The notes under the pieces are model-generated. The model did no database searches. It saw only the letters and a program-made list of their open reading frames with translations, and was not told the DNA's origin. The position numbers and the translations under genes were made by a program. From the NCBI GenBank assembly GCA_017649565.1, contig JAGCGO010000066.1, positions 1 through 64,000 on the forward strand: a stretch of DNA of 64,000 nt, written 5' to 3'. Positions within the stretch are counted from its first letter, which is position 1, and every line of letters starts with the position of its first letter. Source of the DNA: Fibrobacter sp. GTDB taxonomy: Bacteria > Fibrobacterota > Fibrobacteria > Fibrobacterales > Fibrobacteraceae. Positions 15,428-24,574 of this stretch are shown here, piece after piece.

Positions 15428-16771
15428 ATGACACAAGAAGACATTCTGCAGAACCCGGAAAAGTACGACCTTTCTATCGAATCCGTCGGTCAGGGAACAC
15501 TGAAGTCACCCATGAACGGCGTCCCGTTCGTCTCGGACTCGGACCGCGTGGCACTCACCACCGACACAAACAAGCTGCAGGCCTTCTACAAGAAGGGCAT
15601 CGCCGTGCCCTCGCTCGAAACGGCGGGCCCGCGCGAGACCATCTTCCACGACCCGGCATGGACACGCGCCGGCATCGTGACCTGCGGCGGCCTCTGCCCG
15701 GGTTTGAACAACGTTATCAAGAGCCTCGTGACCGTACTCTGGTTCGACTACGGCGTCCGTAACATCTTCGGCATTCCTTACGGCTACCGCGGGCTCAACC
15801 CCTCGTACGGCTATCCGCCCATCATGCTCAACCCCGACGTGGTCGACGCCATCCAGGACGACGGCGGAACCATCCTCGGCAGCTCCCGCGGCAACCAGGA
15901 GCCCGCTGTCATGGTGGACACCCTGATGCGCCTGAACATCAACGTGCTGTTCTGCATCGGCGGCGACGGTACGCTCCGCGGCGCGCACGCCATCGCGCAG
16001 GAAGTCAAGAAGCGCAGACAGCCCATCTCGGTCATCGGCATCCCGAAGACCATCGACAACGACCTTAACCTCATCGACCGCACGTTCGGTTTCGAGACCG
16101 CCGTGCTCAGCGCGACCAATGTCATCACGAGCGCCCACAACGAGGCGAACGGCGCCTTTAACGGGCTCGGCCTCGTGAAGCTCATGGGCCGCGACTCCGG
16201 ATTCATCGCCGCCTACGCGGCACTTGCGACCACCGTCGTGAACTTCTGCCTCGTCCCCGAGGTGCCCTTCACGCTCGAAGGCGAAAACGGGCTCTTCAAG
16301 GCGCTCGAGAACCGCTACGACTGCGGCAAGACGCACGCCGTGCTCGCCGTCGCCGAAGGCGCGGGCCAGCACCTGTTCGACGGCCAGGAAGAACGCCGCG
16401 ACGCAAGCGGCAACATCTTGAAGAAGGACATCGGCGAATTCCTTACCCTCAAGATCAAGGAACACTTCGAGAAGGTCGGCAAGGAAATCAACATCAAGTA
16501 CTTCGACCCGAGCTACACCGTGCGCAGCATCCCCGCCAAGGGAACCGACGCCATCTTCTGCTACCAGCTGGCAGAAAACGCCGTACACGCCGCCATGGCG
16601 GGCAAGACCGACATGGTCGTCGGAAGTATGAACGGCACGTTCTCGCACGTGCCCATAGAATACGCCGTGAGCGAACGCCGCAAGATAGACCCCAACGGGG
16701 CGCTCTGGCACGCCGTGCTCGGCGCCACCCGCCAACAGGACTATTTCACGGGCAAACGCCGCAAGAAGTAA
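15428..16771 (+). CDS. ATP-dependent 6-phosphofructokinase
   Basis: A 447-residue phosphofructokinase that phosphorylates fructose 6-phosphate in glycolysis. Signatures are VTCGGLCPGLNNVIKS (phosphate binding), CIGGDGTLRGAHAI and GIPKTIDNDL, then GFETAVLSATNVITSAHNEA, LVKLMGRDSGFIAAYA and PEVPFTLEG. The Gly after GGD argues for ATP as phosphoryl donor, since pyrophosphate enzymes have Asp there, while PKTIDND carries the Lys shared with pyrophosphate, plant and trypanosomatid enzymes. This mix marks the long group of ATP-dependent enzymes. TTTTGTATTTTCAGTAC 43-59 bases upstream may be the promoter -10 region. A weak AAAGGA precedes the ATG. Confidence 0.9.
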   Translation: MTQEDILQNPEKYDLSIESVGQGTLKSPMNGVPFVSDSDRVALTTDTNKLQAFYKKGIAVPSLETAGPRETIFHDPAWTRAGIVTCGGLCPGLNNVIKSLVTVLWFDYGVRNIFGIPYGYRGLNPSYGYPPIMLNPDVVDAIQDDGGTILGSSRGNQEPAVMVDTLMRLNINVLFCIGGDGTLRGAHAIAQEVKKRRQPISVIGIPKTIDNDLNLIDRTFGFETAVLSATNVITSAHNEANGAFNGLGLVKLMGRDSGFIAAYAALATTVVNFCLVPEVPFTLEGENGLFKALENRYDCGKTHAVLAVAEGAGQHLFDGQEERRDASGNILKKDIGEFLTLKIKEHFEKVGKEINIKYFDPSYTVRSIPAKGTDAIFCYQLAENAVHAAMAGKTDMVVGSMNGTFSHVPIEYAVSERRKIDPNGALWHAVLGATRQQDYFTGKRRKK

Positions 16772-16805
16772 CCATCTTTTCCGAATGTTTTACTAAGTTG
16801 TCTCT

Positions 16806-16949
16806 ATGCTGAAAAAAGAAGAACGAATTCTCATCCGCACGGCACTCATGGAGTACAGGAAAAACCTGTTCAAGACTTTCCACGGACTCGACGAGGAAAA
16901 GAAGACGCTCGCTGGCGTCAACCACATCCTGCAAAACTGGAAGGTCTAA
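16806..16949 (+). CDS. Small basic protein, 47 residues
   Basis: A short ORF, MLKKEERILIRTALMEYRKN to HILQNWKV, 47 residues, helical and rich in Lys/Glu. No domain recognised. It ends seven bases before the following signal-peptide gene, and codon use (ctc, atc, aag) resembles the neighbours, which supports it being real. A good Shine-Dalgarno site is not seen; TTTTACTAAG upstream may be a promoter element. Confidence 0.5.
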   Translation: MLKKEERILIRTALMEYRKNLFKTFHGLDEEKKTLAGVNHILQNWKV

Positions 16950-16956
16950 TCCACAA

Positions 16957-17718
16957 ATGAAAGGTCCCATCCGCGTAATTACACTCCTCTTCCTCTGTGC
17001 GGGAATCGCCATGGCAAACGAAGATCTTCGTTTCGCCGATTCCTGCTATGCAGCGAGAGCGGAGCGTTCCGTCGAAGACAAGGCGGATGCGGAAAACGCG
17101 AAGCTGATGATCGCGGCCTACAAGCGCGCCCAGGCAGACCCAGCAGTCGCCGAAGCAGCAACGGCGGGCGTCGTGAGAAGCCTTTACTATGCCTTCCGGT
17201 TCGTTCCCTTTGACAAGAAACAGCGCGCCGCGCGCCTAGACACGCTCAAGAACGTTTCCGAGGCCGCCTACGCCAAGTATCCGAAGAACAAGGAAATCGC
17301 CCACATCTACGCATCGTCGCTCTCCATGTGGGGCGCCGAGCGCGGTCCGCTCATCTCCGTCAAGGAAGGCGTGGCTGCCAAGGTCCGCGACATCGCGACT
17401 GCGGCGAACAACTACCAGGTTCTCGGACGTGCACACCAGCTGCTGCCCTACATCCCCATCATCCTGTCCTGGCCCGACAAGGCCCTGGCCGAGAAGTACC
17501 TGGTGATGGCCCTGGAGCAGGACCCCAAGGACCTCTACAACTACTTTTTCCTTGCTGAACTGCGCTTCGACCAGAAGCGCTACGCCGACGCGCTCAACAT
17601 CATCAACCGCGGCCTTTCCAGGGGAATACGCACCAGCTACTTCCTGGAAGACAAGCGCGGACGCTGGAAGCTCAAGGAACTCCAGAAAAAGATCAACGCC
17701 AAGCTCGACAAGAAGTAG
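16957..17718 (+). CDS. Exported TPR-like protein
   Basis: A 253-residue exported protein with signal peptide MKGPIRVITLLFLCAGIAMA. The rest is mostly helical with TPR-like features, clearest at ALAEKYLVMALEQDPKDLYNYFFLAELRFDQKRYADALNIINRGLSRG (about 180-225). This suggests a periplasmic scaffold role; no catalytic motif is seen. It follows the 47-residue ORF by seven bases and converges with the leftward small ORF at 17725. Confidence 0.7.
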   Translation: MKGPIRVITLLFLCAGIAMANEDLRFADSCYAARAERSVEDKADAENAKLMIAAYKRAQADPAVAEAATAGVVRSLYYAFRFVPFDKKQRAARLDTLKNVSEAAYAKYPKNKEIAHIYASSLSMWGAERGPLISVKEGVAAKVRDIATAANNYQVLGRAHQLLPYIPIILSWPDKALAEKYLVMALEQDPKDLYNYFFLAELRFDQKRYADALNIINRGLSRGIRTSYFLEDKRGRWKLKELQKKINAKLDKK

Positions 17719-17724
17719 GCGTAG

Positions 17725-17886
17725 TTATTCGTCGATAATAACGTCAATCCTGGGGGGATTATCACCCCCACCATTGCTGCCACCGAGCAGGTTGGCGCGT
17801 GCGTAAACCTTCTCCACTTTCATCCTGGGGGTAACGTAGCCCTTCTTGCATGCCGGCTCGGCGACCTTAACAAATCTTTCCATCAT
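17725..17886 (-). CDS. Small protein, 53 residues, Gly-rich C-terminal part
   Basis: An ORF of 53 residues beginning MMERFVKVAEPACKKGYV, with PRMKVEKVYARANLL and then the Gly-rich GGSNGGGDNPP before the acidic end IDVIIDE. AGAGG four bases before ATG 17886 is a fair Shine-Dalgarno. It starts 34 bases downstream of the stop of the 1563-residue secreted protein gene, same strand, so it is probably cotranscribed. The layout (charged leader, hydrophobic LL, Gly-rich core) is reminiscent of small exported or modified peptides of Bacteroidetes relatives, but no processing gene is adjacent. Function unknown. Confidence 0.55.
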   Translation of the reverse strand: MMERFVKVAEPACKKGYVTPRMKVEKVYARANLLGGSNGGGDNPPRIDVIIDE

Positions 17887-17920
17887 AAGCCTCTAAGGTT
17901 GGCAGGGGAAATGTTTCCCC

Positions 17921-20900
17921 CTACTTTTTTCCCTTAATATACATTCCTTTCGCCTTGGGCGTGCCGTTCACCGGACGTCCCTTCAGGTCGTAGGAGCGCT
18001 TTAGCTTGAATTCGCCCGTACGGGTGTTGATAGTCCCGATAACCGTCCTGTCATCACCGGGCTGAGAGTCACCTTCGGCGATGCTGGCACGCTTCTTGCC
18101 GTCTACGATCACGACGTCGATTTCCTCGGGGATGCCATTGTCACGCCATACCGACACGTGACCTGCCGGAGCGGGCTTCGGTTCCCCCTTGCTCGAGATA
18201 TCCATCAAGTAGGCGCGCATCGGGCGGATGTAGGCGCCAGTGCCCGCCTTCACGAACTGGCCGATCTTCACGCCGTTCGAAGCCGTCGCGGCAAAGCCGT
18301 AGACCTTGCCCAGATCCGGATCGCCCGATTCCCATTTCTTGTACGAATAGGTTCCGCGGAACTGCCAGTTGCCCACCGTAGCGACAGCCTCCTCCGTCTT
18401 CTTGATGGTCACAGGACCATCGTAGTCAAACACAAGATTAGATTGGAACGTGCTCAGCATATAGGGCGTGTTCGCCTTGAGATTCCCTTCATAGCCGCTG
18501 CAATCCCTTTCGGGATCAACGCCATCGCGGCACCACACCCTGCGCATGTGGACTTCCAGCTTGCCGTTGTTGTTGACCATATCCGAGAATTCGAGGATGT
18601 CGTCCAGGCCACCGATGTCAGAGGCGTTGTAATCGAACGGGAATACGATCGTGGAGTACATACCCGAATCATTCGCGGTTACCGCAAATTCACGGCTAAA
18701 CTCAACATGGTCCACTTCAATGTCTTCTTCAATATTCACAGTGTCCTTGCCGTTGTATGCACCGTCGATACGGGCAACCTTAAAGCCATCGGAATCTTCC
18801 AATATTGCAACTGCGGCAGAACCAGATTTCTTCACGACCATCAAATACAATTCCGGACCATAACTGTTCCCACTTGCATCGGACTTGAAGCGGAAAGTCA
18901 AGCTCCGGCCAGAACTAACCAAACTTCCAACACCATCATCAACCGAGATTTCAGCAAGTTTCCTTGCACTTGCATCTGCCCCGTCGTAAATAGTCAAGGA
19001 GTCTCCAATATCAGCTAAATCGTTGTTTACGTTCACATAAAACGCATATCCTTCAGGAGCGGTCAACACAAGTACCCCGTTATTGTTGTTGAAATACACC
19101 CAATCTTCATCTTCGTTCTCTTCAACCTTAGGAGAGCATTCTATATATTGCATCCCTTCTGGAATATCAAGCTTGAGCGTATCAGTCTGCGGAATGGCAA
19201 CATAATAGTTGCCATTTTCTGGCATATCAAAATAGGCGCTTATGTTAACATCCCCTGCAGGCATTACGAATTTTCCCTCGTTATTGTACCATGTACCACC
19301 TGATACATCAATATAATGGTATCGGCTCTCTGAATCATACCAAGATGCTTCAAGATCACTCAGCAAATAGCCTTCTTTTGGATTAGCGGTTATAGTAACG
19401 GTATCGCCCTCTAAAGCGGATTTCTTATCGACAGTTATACTGCCATTATTGCAATCAGGCAGAGATATACGGAATTTTCCACTTACATTAACAACACCAA
19501 CATCAATGTAGACACCACCGGCAGTTCCCTCGTCATTAGACTTGAACTGGAACGTAAGGCTTTGACCTGTACTGCGGATTTCTCCTACTTCATCGCCAAG
19601 CGATATTTTCGCAAGCCGTACCTGATTTGTATCAGCGCCATCGAAAATGACCAGAGAATCGCCTTCATCCGCGATAGCAAAACTTATATCATCAACAAAT
19701 AATTTATGCCCTTCGGGAGCAACCAATGTGAGGGAACCGTTACTATTATTGAAGTAATTCCCATAATCCCCATATTCCTTATTATAAACAGTTATTCGCT
19801 TCATCCCTTCCGGAATGTCGGCTTTAAGAGCATCTGATTCTGGGATATAGATATAAAAAGTATTCTCCAGACCACTAAAGTTAGCAGATACTTCAACATC
19901 TCCCGCAGGCATTACGAATCTTGCCTCGTTATTATACCATGTTCCTCCAATCATATCTATTGGATAGTCATTATCATATTGATCATACCATATCGCCTGG
20001 ACATAACTGAGAACAAAATCATCGTCAGGAATTGCAGTCACAACAACAGTATCGCCTTCCGCAGCCATATTCTTATCGAAGGCAACATGACCACCCCACA
20101 TACCGCCTGAAACTATACGGTGCGTTCCATTCGCACCAGTAACGCCCACCCAAATTTCAGCACCATAGGAACTTCCGTAATCATCCGACTTGAAGTGGAA
20201 TGTCAGGCTCCGGCCTGTACTACGCAATTCTCCTATTCCATCATAGGCTGATATCTCCGCAAGTTTATCATCACTTGCACTAGATCCATCATAAATGATC
20301 AAGGAATCACCTTCATCATATATTGAAATGGATCCCCTTTCAATAAACAAAATGCAACCTTCGGGAGCCGTTAGCGTCAATATGCCATCGTTATTGTTGG
20401 AATAGTAGCCATTATAATGACTGACATCAATCCATTTTATCGCATATGGAATGTTCGCCCTAATTGTATCTTTTCGCGGAATGGCAATTTCTGCATTCTT
20501 CGTTTTTTCAAAATACGGATAAATACCAATATTCCGGTTAGGCATTGCAAATTTTACGGAATTGTTATACCATGCTCCATCCGTTACCTGAACGAATTGA
20601 CTACCCGTATTTGCATCATAAATAACGACACCTTTAAAGACATATCCATTGTTAGGCGTTGCGGTCACGGTAACCATTTGTCCTGCAGTTGCTTTTGTGA
20701 AATCGCTTATTGCACTACCTTCGGAAACTTCATACACATCTATATTGAACTGCTTATTCGGATCATAAACTTCTACAATCAATTCAACACCGAGCAGTCT
20801 TTGTGCCCAACCCCAGTCATAATTTTCTTTAACCCTAATGTATTGATCATCTGACTTGAAATGGAACGTTAATGTCCGTCCCGAAGCAACTATAGGTAGA

Positions 20901-22612
20901 GACGGCTCATTTCCTTCCTGTTCAAATTTCATTCCCCACATTTTTAATATTTCCTGAGCATTGGCATCATTGCCATCGCGTACCGATAAATAGTTGTTGT
21001 CATCTATCGTTTCGACATTTACTCCGGTAATCTGCAGCATAGACCCTTCAGGAGCGGTTAGTACAAGATAACCATCATTGTTATCCCCATATGGCATTTC
21101 TTGACCACGATAATCAAAAATCCTTAACGAAGAAATATCGGGCGAAAGGTTCACCCTGATGGTATCCTTTTCCGGTATATTGATAAAGAGACCCTCTTCA
21201 GCTGTCTTTGCTGTTTCAATAAAGTGCGGAATAACTCGGACATTGCCATACGGCATCTTGAATGTGCCTTGATTGCCAGTATACCATGCACCTCCGGTTA
21301 CATTAATAAACCCATAAGGATATCCGTCAGCACCACCGGTTCCGTTCTCATCGTCAATCACTTCAATTCCGGACAGCATACAACCTTCATTAGGTGTTGC
21401 CGTCAATGTTACTGTCGTTCCTACCAGAGCCGACTCCAAATCGCTAACGACTCTTCCGCAATTGGATTCTTCCACATTAATTGAATGTGCTACATTCGCC
21501 TCAACAAGCCTAATATGGAAATCCGATATTTTATCTTCTGCTTCTGTCCTTGATTGGAAACTAATAACAGACATGACTCTACCTGAACTTGCATATCCGT
21601 TAAGCGTAGAAGGAATTTCATTACCAAGATTAGAAATATCACCTTCAAAGGCAAACCATAGACTCCCTGTTTTTTGAACCTGCAAAAGATATCCCTCAGG
21701 AGCTGTTACTACAAGTGTTCCCAATGTGTCGCCAACTCTGGAAGATGTTATAAAAGGCAGAATTCTAAACGCTTTTGTTCCTTCTGGAACATTAAACCAG
21801 CCAATATCATGCTCAGGCAAATGATAACCAGGTCCTTCATCCTCTGTAACAAAAGTAGGGATTATTGTCACTGCTGCATTAGGCATAGTAAATGTCGCTT
21901 CGTTCCCGGCAAGCCATCTCCCTCCAATGACTTCAACGCTATCGCGCCGCTCATCTATGACTGTAACATAATCCAAAACATAACCTTCATCAGCACTTGC
22001 AGTAAACGTAACGGAAGCACCTGTATTAGCTTCCGTTTGATTGGAAACAACACTTCCGCCAGAAACATCCTCAACCATTATTTCGTATGGTGCGCTAGCA
22101 TCAACGACTGTTACGGTAACATCTATGCCTGCAGAAGTTGCCTTTGGATGATATTGATGAAAGCGAAATGTCACAATATTACCAGAACTAAGCGTTCTTG
22201 GAATAACTCTCTCACCCATATCGCTATATAAGCTTGGCATGCAGCAATTCTCTAGGAAGATGCCTTCATAAACTTCAAACTCGCCTACACTATAACGATA
22301 TCCATTATATTCATACAAACCATATAAATCTCCAGAAAAACGGATTTGGTTTCCTTCTGGAGCTTTTATTACAAGACGACCATCGCAATTTCTCCAAAAA
22401 TTTCCGCTCGATCCCCCATCATCATACACCTTGAATGTCGTCACTCCATTAGGGATAACCAGCGTATCCACTCCCGTATACGGCATATTAATGTAGTAGC
22501 CGCCGTTGCCATCGGCAGTCAGCGTTCTTTGCGCAGCCCATGCAGTGGTCGAGGTGAGAAACACGAGCAAAATGCCCAGGAGAGAACCCAAAACCAACGA
22601 TTTTGTTGTCAT
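17921..22612 (-). CDS. Giant secreted repeat protein: CUB-like and InlB-B-type modules
   Basis: A 1563-residue exported protein, signal peptide about 1-27. Six CUB-like modules, each with a pattern LxLTAPEG ... GDSLxIYDG ... SGRSLTFHFKSD, alternate with five modules resembling divergent InlB B-repeats (GxTVTxTATPxxGYxLxxV ... GGxWYNNxxxFxMP). Both module types are associated with binding, for example to polysaccharide or to other cells. The C-terminal ~350 residues form a different domain ending in RSYDLKGRPVNGTPKAKGMYI, similar to type-IX-secretion sorting ends. Modules 3-6 are clearly AT-richer than neighbouring genes, suggesting recent expansion or transfer. Upstream a TTGACA/TAATTT promoter is visible; AAAGG precedes the ATG by seven bases. 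Likely surface adhesion; ligand unknown. Confidence 0.8.
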   Translation of the reverse strand: MTTKSLVLGSLLGILLVFLTSTTAWAAQRTLTADGNGGYYINMPYTGVDTLVIPNGVTTFKVYDDGGSSGNFWRNCDGRLVIKAPEGNQIRFSGDLYGLYEYNGYRYSVGEFEVYEGIFLENCCMPSLYSDMGERVIPRTLSSGNIVTFRFHQYHPKATSAGIDVTVTVVDASAPYEIMVEDVSGGSVVSNQTEANTGASVTFTASADEGYVLDYVTVIDERRDSVEVIGGRWLAGNEATFTMPNAAVTIIPTFVTEDEGPGYHLPEHDIGWFNVPEGTKAFRILPFITSSRVGDTLGTLVVTAPEGYLLQVQKTGSLWFAFEGDISNLGNEIPSTLNGYASSGRVMSVISFQSRTEAEDKISDFHIRLVEANVAHSINVEESNCGRVVSDLESALVGTTVTLTATPNEGCMLSGIEVIDDENGTGGADGYPYGFINVTGGAWYTGNQGTFKMPYGNVRVIPHFIETAKTAEEGLFINIPEKDTIRVNLSPDISSLRIFDYRGQEMPYGDNNDGYLVLTAPEGSMLQITGVNVETIDDNNYLSVRDGNDANAQEILKMWGMKFEQEGNEPSLPIVASGRTLTFHFKSDDQYIRVKENYDWGWAQRLLGVELIVEVYDPNKQFNIDVYEVSEGSAISDFTKATAGQMVTVTATPNNGYVFKGVVIYDANTGSQFVQVTDGAWYNNSVKFAMPNRNIGIYPYFEKTKNAEIAIPRKDTIRANIPYAIKWIDVSHYNGYYSNNNDGILTLTAPEGCILFIERGSISIYDEGDSLIIYDGSSASDDKLAEISAYDGIGELRSTGRSLTFHFKSDDYGSSYGAEIWVGVTGANGTHRIVSGGMWGGHVAFDKNMAAEGDTVVVTAIPDDDFVLSYVQAIWYDQYDNDYPIDMIGGTWYNNEARFVMPAGDVEVSANFSGLENTFYIYIPESDALKADIPEGMKRITVYNKEYGDYGNYFNNSNGSLTLVAPEGHKLFVDDISFAIADEGDSLVIFDGADTNQVRLAKISLGDEVGEIRSTGQSLTFQFKSNDEGTAGGVYIDVGVVNVSGKFRISLPDCNNGSITVDKKSALEGDTVTITANPKEGYLLSDLEASWYDSESRYHYIDVSGGTWYNNEGKFVMPAGDVNISAYFDMPENGNYYVAIPQTDTLKLDIPEGMQYIECSPKVEENEDEDWVYFNNNNGVLVLTAPEGYAFYVNVNNDLADIGDSLTIYDGADASARKLAEISVDDGVGSLVSSGRSLTFRFKSDASGNSYGPELYLMVVKKSGSAAVAILEDSDGFKVARIDGAYNGKDTVNIEEDIEVDHVEFSREFAVTANDSGMYSTIVFPFDYNASDIGGLDDILEFSDMVNNNGKLEVHMRRVWCRDGVDPERDCSGYEGNLKANTPYMLSTFQSNLVFDYDGPVTIKKTEEAVATVGNWQFRGTYSYKKWESGDPDLGKVYGFAATASNGVKIGQFVKAGTGAYIRPMRAYLMDISSKGEPKPAPAGHVSVWRDNGIPEEIDVVIVDGKKRASIAEGDSQPGDDRTVIGTINTRTGEFKLKRSYDLKGRPVNGTPKAKGMYIKGKK

Positions 22613-22684
22613 CTTGATGCCTTTTTTAAGCGGGGGACCGCGGACCTGCAGAAACGCCCCGGCGGGGTTTTTGATGTTACAAAA

Positions 22685-22713
22685 AAATTACCTTATTGTG
22701 TTTTTATTGTCAA
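22685..22713 (-). promoter_or_regulatory. Promoter of the giant secreted protein gene
   Basis: On the minus strand TTGACA (22708-22713) and TAATTT (22685-22690) are 17 bases apart, about 70 bases before the start codon. A second TTGACA lies further upstream. The leader carries a small CCCCG/CGGGG hairpin. Confidence 0.5.
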
Positions 22714-22778
22714 TAACCTATTTGTAAAATTACTTTGCTTGCATTACTTGGCGTTGTCAATTTTTTGCATTTTTCGCA

Positions 22779-22818
22779 CAAAAAACCGGCCCTAACGCAT
22801 AACGCAGGGTCGGTTTTT
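22779..22818 (-). terminator. Rho-independent terminator of pta
   Basis: On the minus strand AACCGACCCT and AGGGCCGGTT pair around a 12-base loop, followed by TTTTTT. It starts about 45 bases after the pta stop codon. T-rich flanks on both sides make it usable in either direction. Confidence 0.75.
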
Positions 22819-22860
22819 AATTTTTTGTCCCCCTGAATTCGGGGGTAAAAAGGGGTTTGC

Positions 22861-24261
22861 TTACCCAGCCTGAACAGCAGTCAGGGCGATGGTGTAGACG
22901 ATGTCTTCCACGAGGGCGCCGCGGCTGAGGTCGTTCACCGGCTTCGCGAGGCCCTGGAGCATGGGGCCGATGGCGATGGTGCCGCGAGCGGAGCGCTGCA
23001 CGGCCTTGTAGCCAATGTTGCCGGCGGAGAGGCTCGGGAACACGAACACGGTCGCCTTGCCGGCGACGGTGCTGCCGGGGGCCTTCAGGGACCCGACACT
23101 GGGCACGGTCGCCGCATCGTATTGGAGCGGGCCGTCCACGAGCATCTCGGGGCGGGCTTCCTTCACGAGCTTGGTGGCCTCGCGGACGAGGTCGGCATCG
23201 GGACCCTTGCCGCTGTTCATGGTGCTGTAGCTGAGCATGGCGACGCGGCTGGGGAGGCCGAAGGCCTTCGCAGTGTCGTCGCACTGCATGGCGATACCGG
23301 CGAGTTCCTCGGCGGTCGGGTTCAGGTTGATGGCGCAGTCGCCGTAGATGTAGGTCTTGCCGGGCATGCACATGAAGAACACGGAGCTCACGGACTTGAC
23401 GCCCGGAGCGCACTTGATGACCTGCAGGGCCGGACGGAGCGTGTCGGCAGTGGAGTGGATGGCGCCGGAAACAAGGCCGTCCACTTCGCCCATCTTGAGC
23501 ATCATGGTACCGAGCATCACGTTGTCGGCGAGGGCGGCGCGGGCCTGGTCTTCGGTCATGCCCTTGGACTTGCGGAGTTCCACGAGGGTCGGCACATACT
23601 TTTCGGCAAGCTCGGCACTGGGTTCGATGATTTCGATGTCGGCCGGGAGCTGCACACCCTGTTCCTTGGCGACGGCGAGGATTTCATCCTTCTTGCCGAT
23701 AAGGACCGGCACGGCAATCTTACGGTCGATCACGAGCTTTGCGGCCTGGACGGTACGCGGTTCGCTTCCTTCGGGGAGCACGATACGCTTCTTAGCCTTG
23801 GAGGCCTTGAGGAGGAGGCCGGCGCGGAACATGGCCTGGCTGGTCTTGCGTTCTGCGGGTTCTGCGGCCAGGTCAGCAGCGAGGCACTTTCCGCACTTGA
23901 GCAGGCGGCAGGGGCAGAACAGGTCGGCGTCCTCGCTGTCGGAGTAGATCTTCGCGTCGAGCGCGGTCGCGAGGGAGTCATTGAAGCTCTGGGCGACCAC
24001 ATCGCTCATGCCGGTGGCGCCTTCCACGACGACGGCGTCCACGGAGTCGAAATCCTGCTGCAGGAAGTCGGCACAAATCTTCTCCATGAGGGTGGCAGTC
24101 CTGCCGGCCTTGATTTCGGCAGCGGCATCGGAGGCGGACACGAGGGAAAGCGGATTGTAGGATCCCACCACCAGGCCGGCCTGGGCAGCAGCGTCCTTGA
24201 CTTCCTGAACCTTGGCGGCCATGCTGGATGCGGCCGTCGCGACTAGATAAATTCGATTCAT
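22861..24261 (-). CDS. pta: Phosphate acetyltransferase
   Basis: A 466-residue enzyme interconverting acetyl-CoA and acetyl phosphate, part of acetate formation with acetate kinase. The C-terminal ~325 residues are the PTA/PTB catalytic domain ([71 protein letters not shown]). The N-terminal ~110 residues look like a shortened relative of the P-loop-type regulatory region of long Pta (the E. coli enzyme is about 714 residues), without a clear P-loop. Between them lies a Cys cluster C116-x-C118-x4-C123-x2-C126, unexpected for this family. GGAG six bases before ATG 24261 ([11 protein letters not shown]) fixes the start, although the frame opens 28 codons earlier. Confidence 0.9.
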   Translation of the reverse strand: MNRIYLVATAASSMAAKVQEVKDAAAQAGLVVGSYNPLSLVSASDAAAEIKAGRTATLMEKICADFLQQDFDSVDAVVVEGATGMSDVVAQSFNDSLATALDAKIYSDSEDADLFCPCRLLKCGKCLAADLAAEPAERKTSQAMFRAGLLLKASKAKKRIVLPEGSEPRTVQAAKLVIDRKIAVPVLIGKKDEILAVAKEQGVQLPADIEIIEPSAELAEKYVPTLVELRKSKGMTEDQARAALADNVMLGTMMLKMGEVDGLVSGAIHSTADTLRPALQVIKCAPGVKSVSSVFFMCMPGKTYIYGDCAINLNPTAEELAGIAMQCDDTAKAFGLPSRVAMLSYSTMNSGKGPDADLVREATKLVKEARPEMLVDGPLQYDAATVPSVGSLKAPGSTVAGKATVFVFPSLSAGNIGYKAVQRSARGTIAIGPMLQGLAKPVNDLSRGALVEDIVYTIALTAVQAG

Positions 24262-24466
24262 TTTCAACTCCATTTTTCGAAAATTGTTCCTTATAGCCGA
24301 AAAAGTAGCGAAAAATAGGCAAAATCGTGTGAACATCTTCAACAAAAAACGCCCTTTTTCCGACCCCTCCCGCAGGTCCTACCCGTTTTTCACCTTTTTT
24401 CGGGTAGTTTCGTTCCACCCTTGAGGTTATCACAACAAGTTTTGCCTATAGCTACTTTTTGTTTGC

Positions 24467-24495
24467 TTGACTTGGGTATTTCTTGAGTATATATT
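24467..24495 (+). promoter_or_regulatory. Promoter of the fibro-slime gene
   Basis: TTGACT (24467-24472) and TATATT (24490-24495) are 17 bases apart, giving a leader of about 70 bases before ATG 24575. The rest of the 313-bp gap 24262-24574 shows only AT-rich DNA and the divergent pta upstream region. Confidence 0.6.
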
Positions 24496-24574
24496 TAATA
24501 TGTAATTGTATTTGGGTTAATAATTTATCAACGCATTTAGTCGCCCCACTGGGTGGGATTCTAGGAGCGCAATA

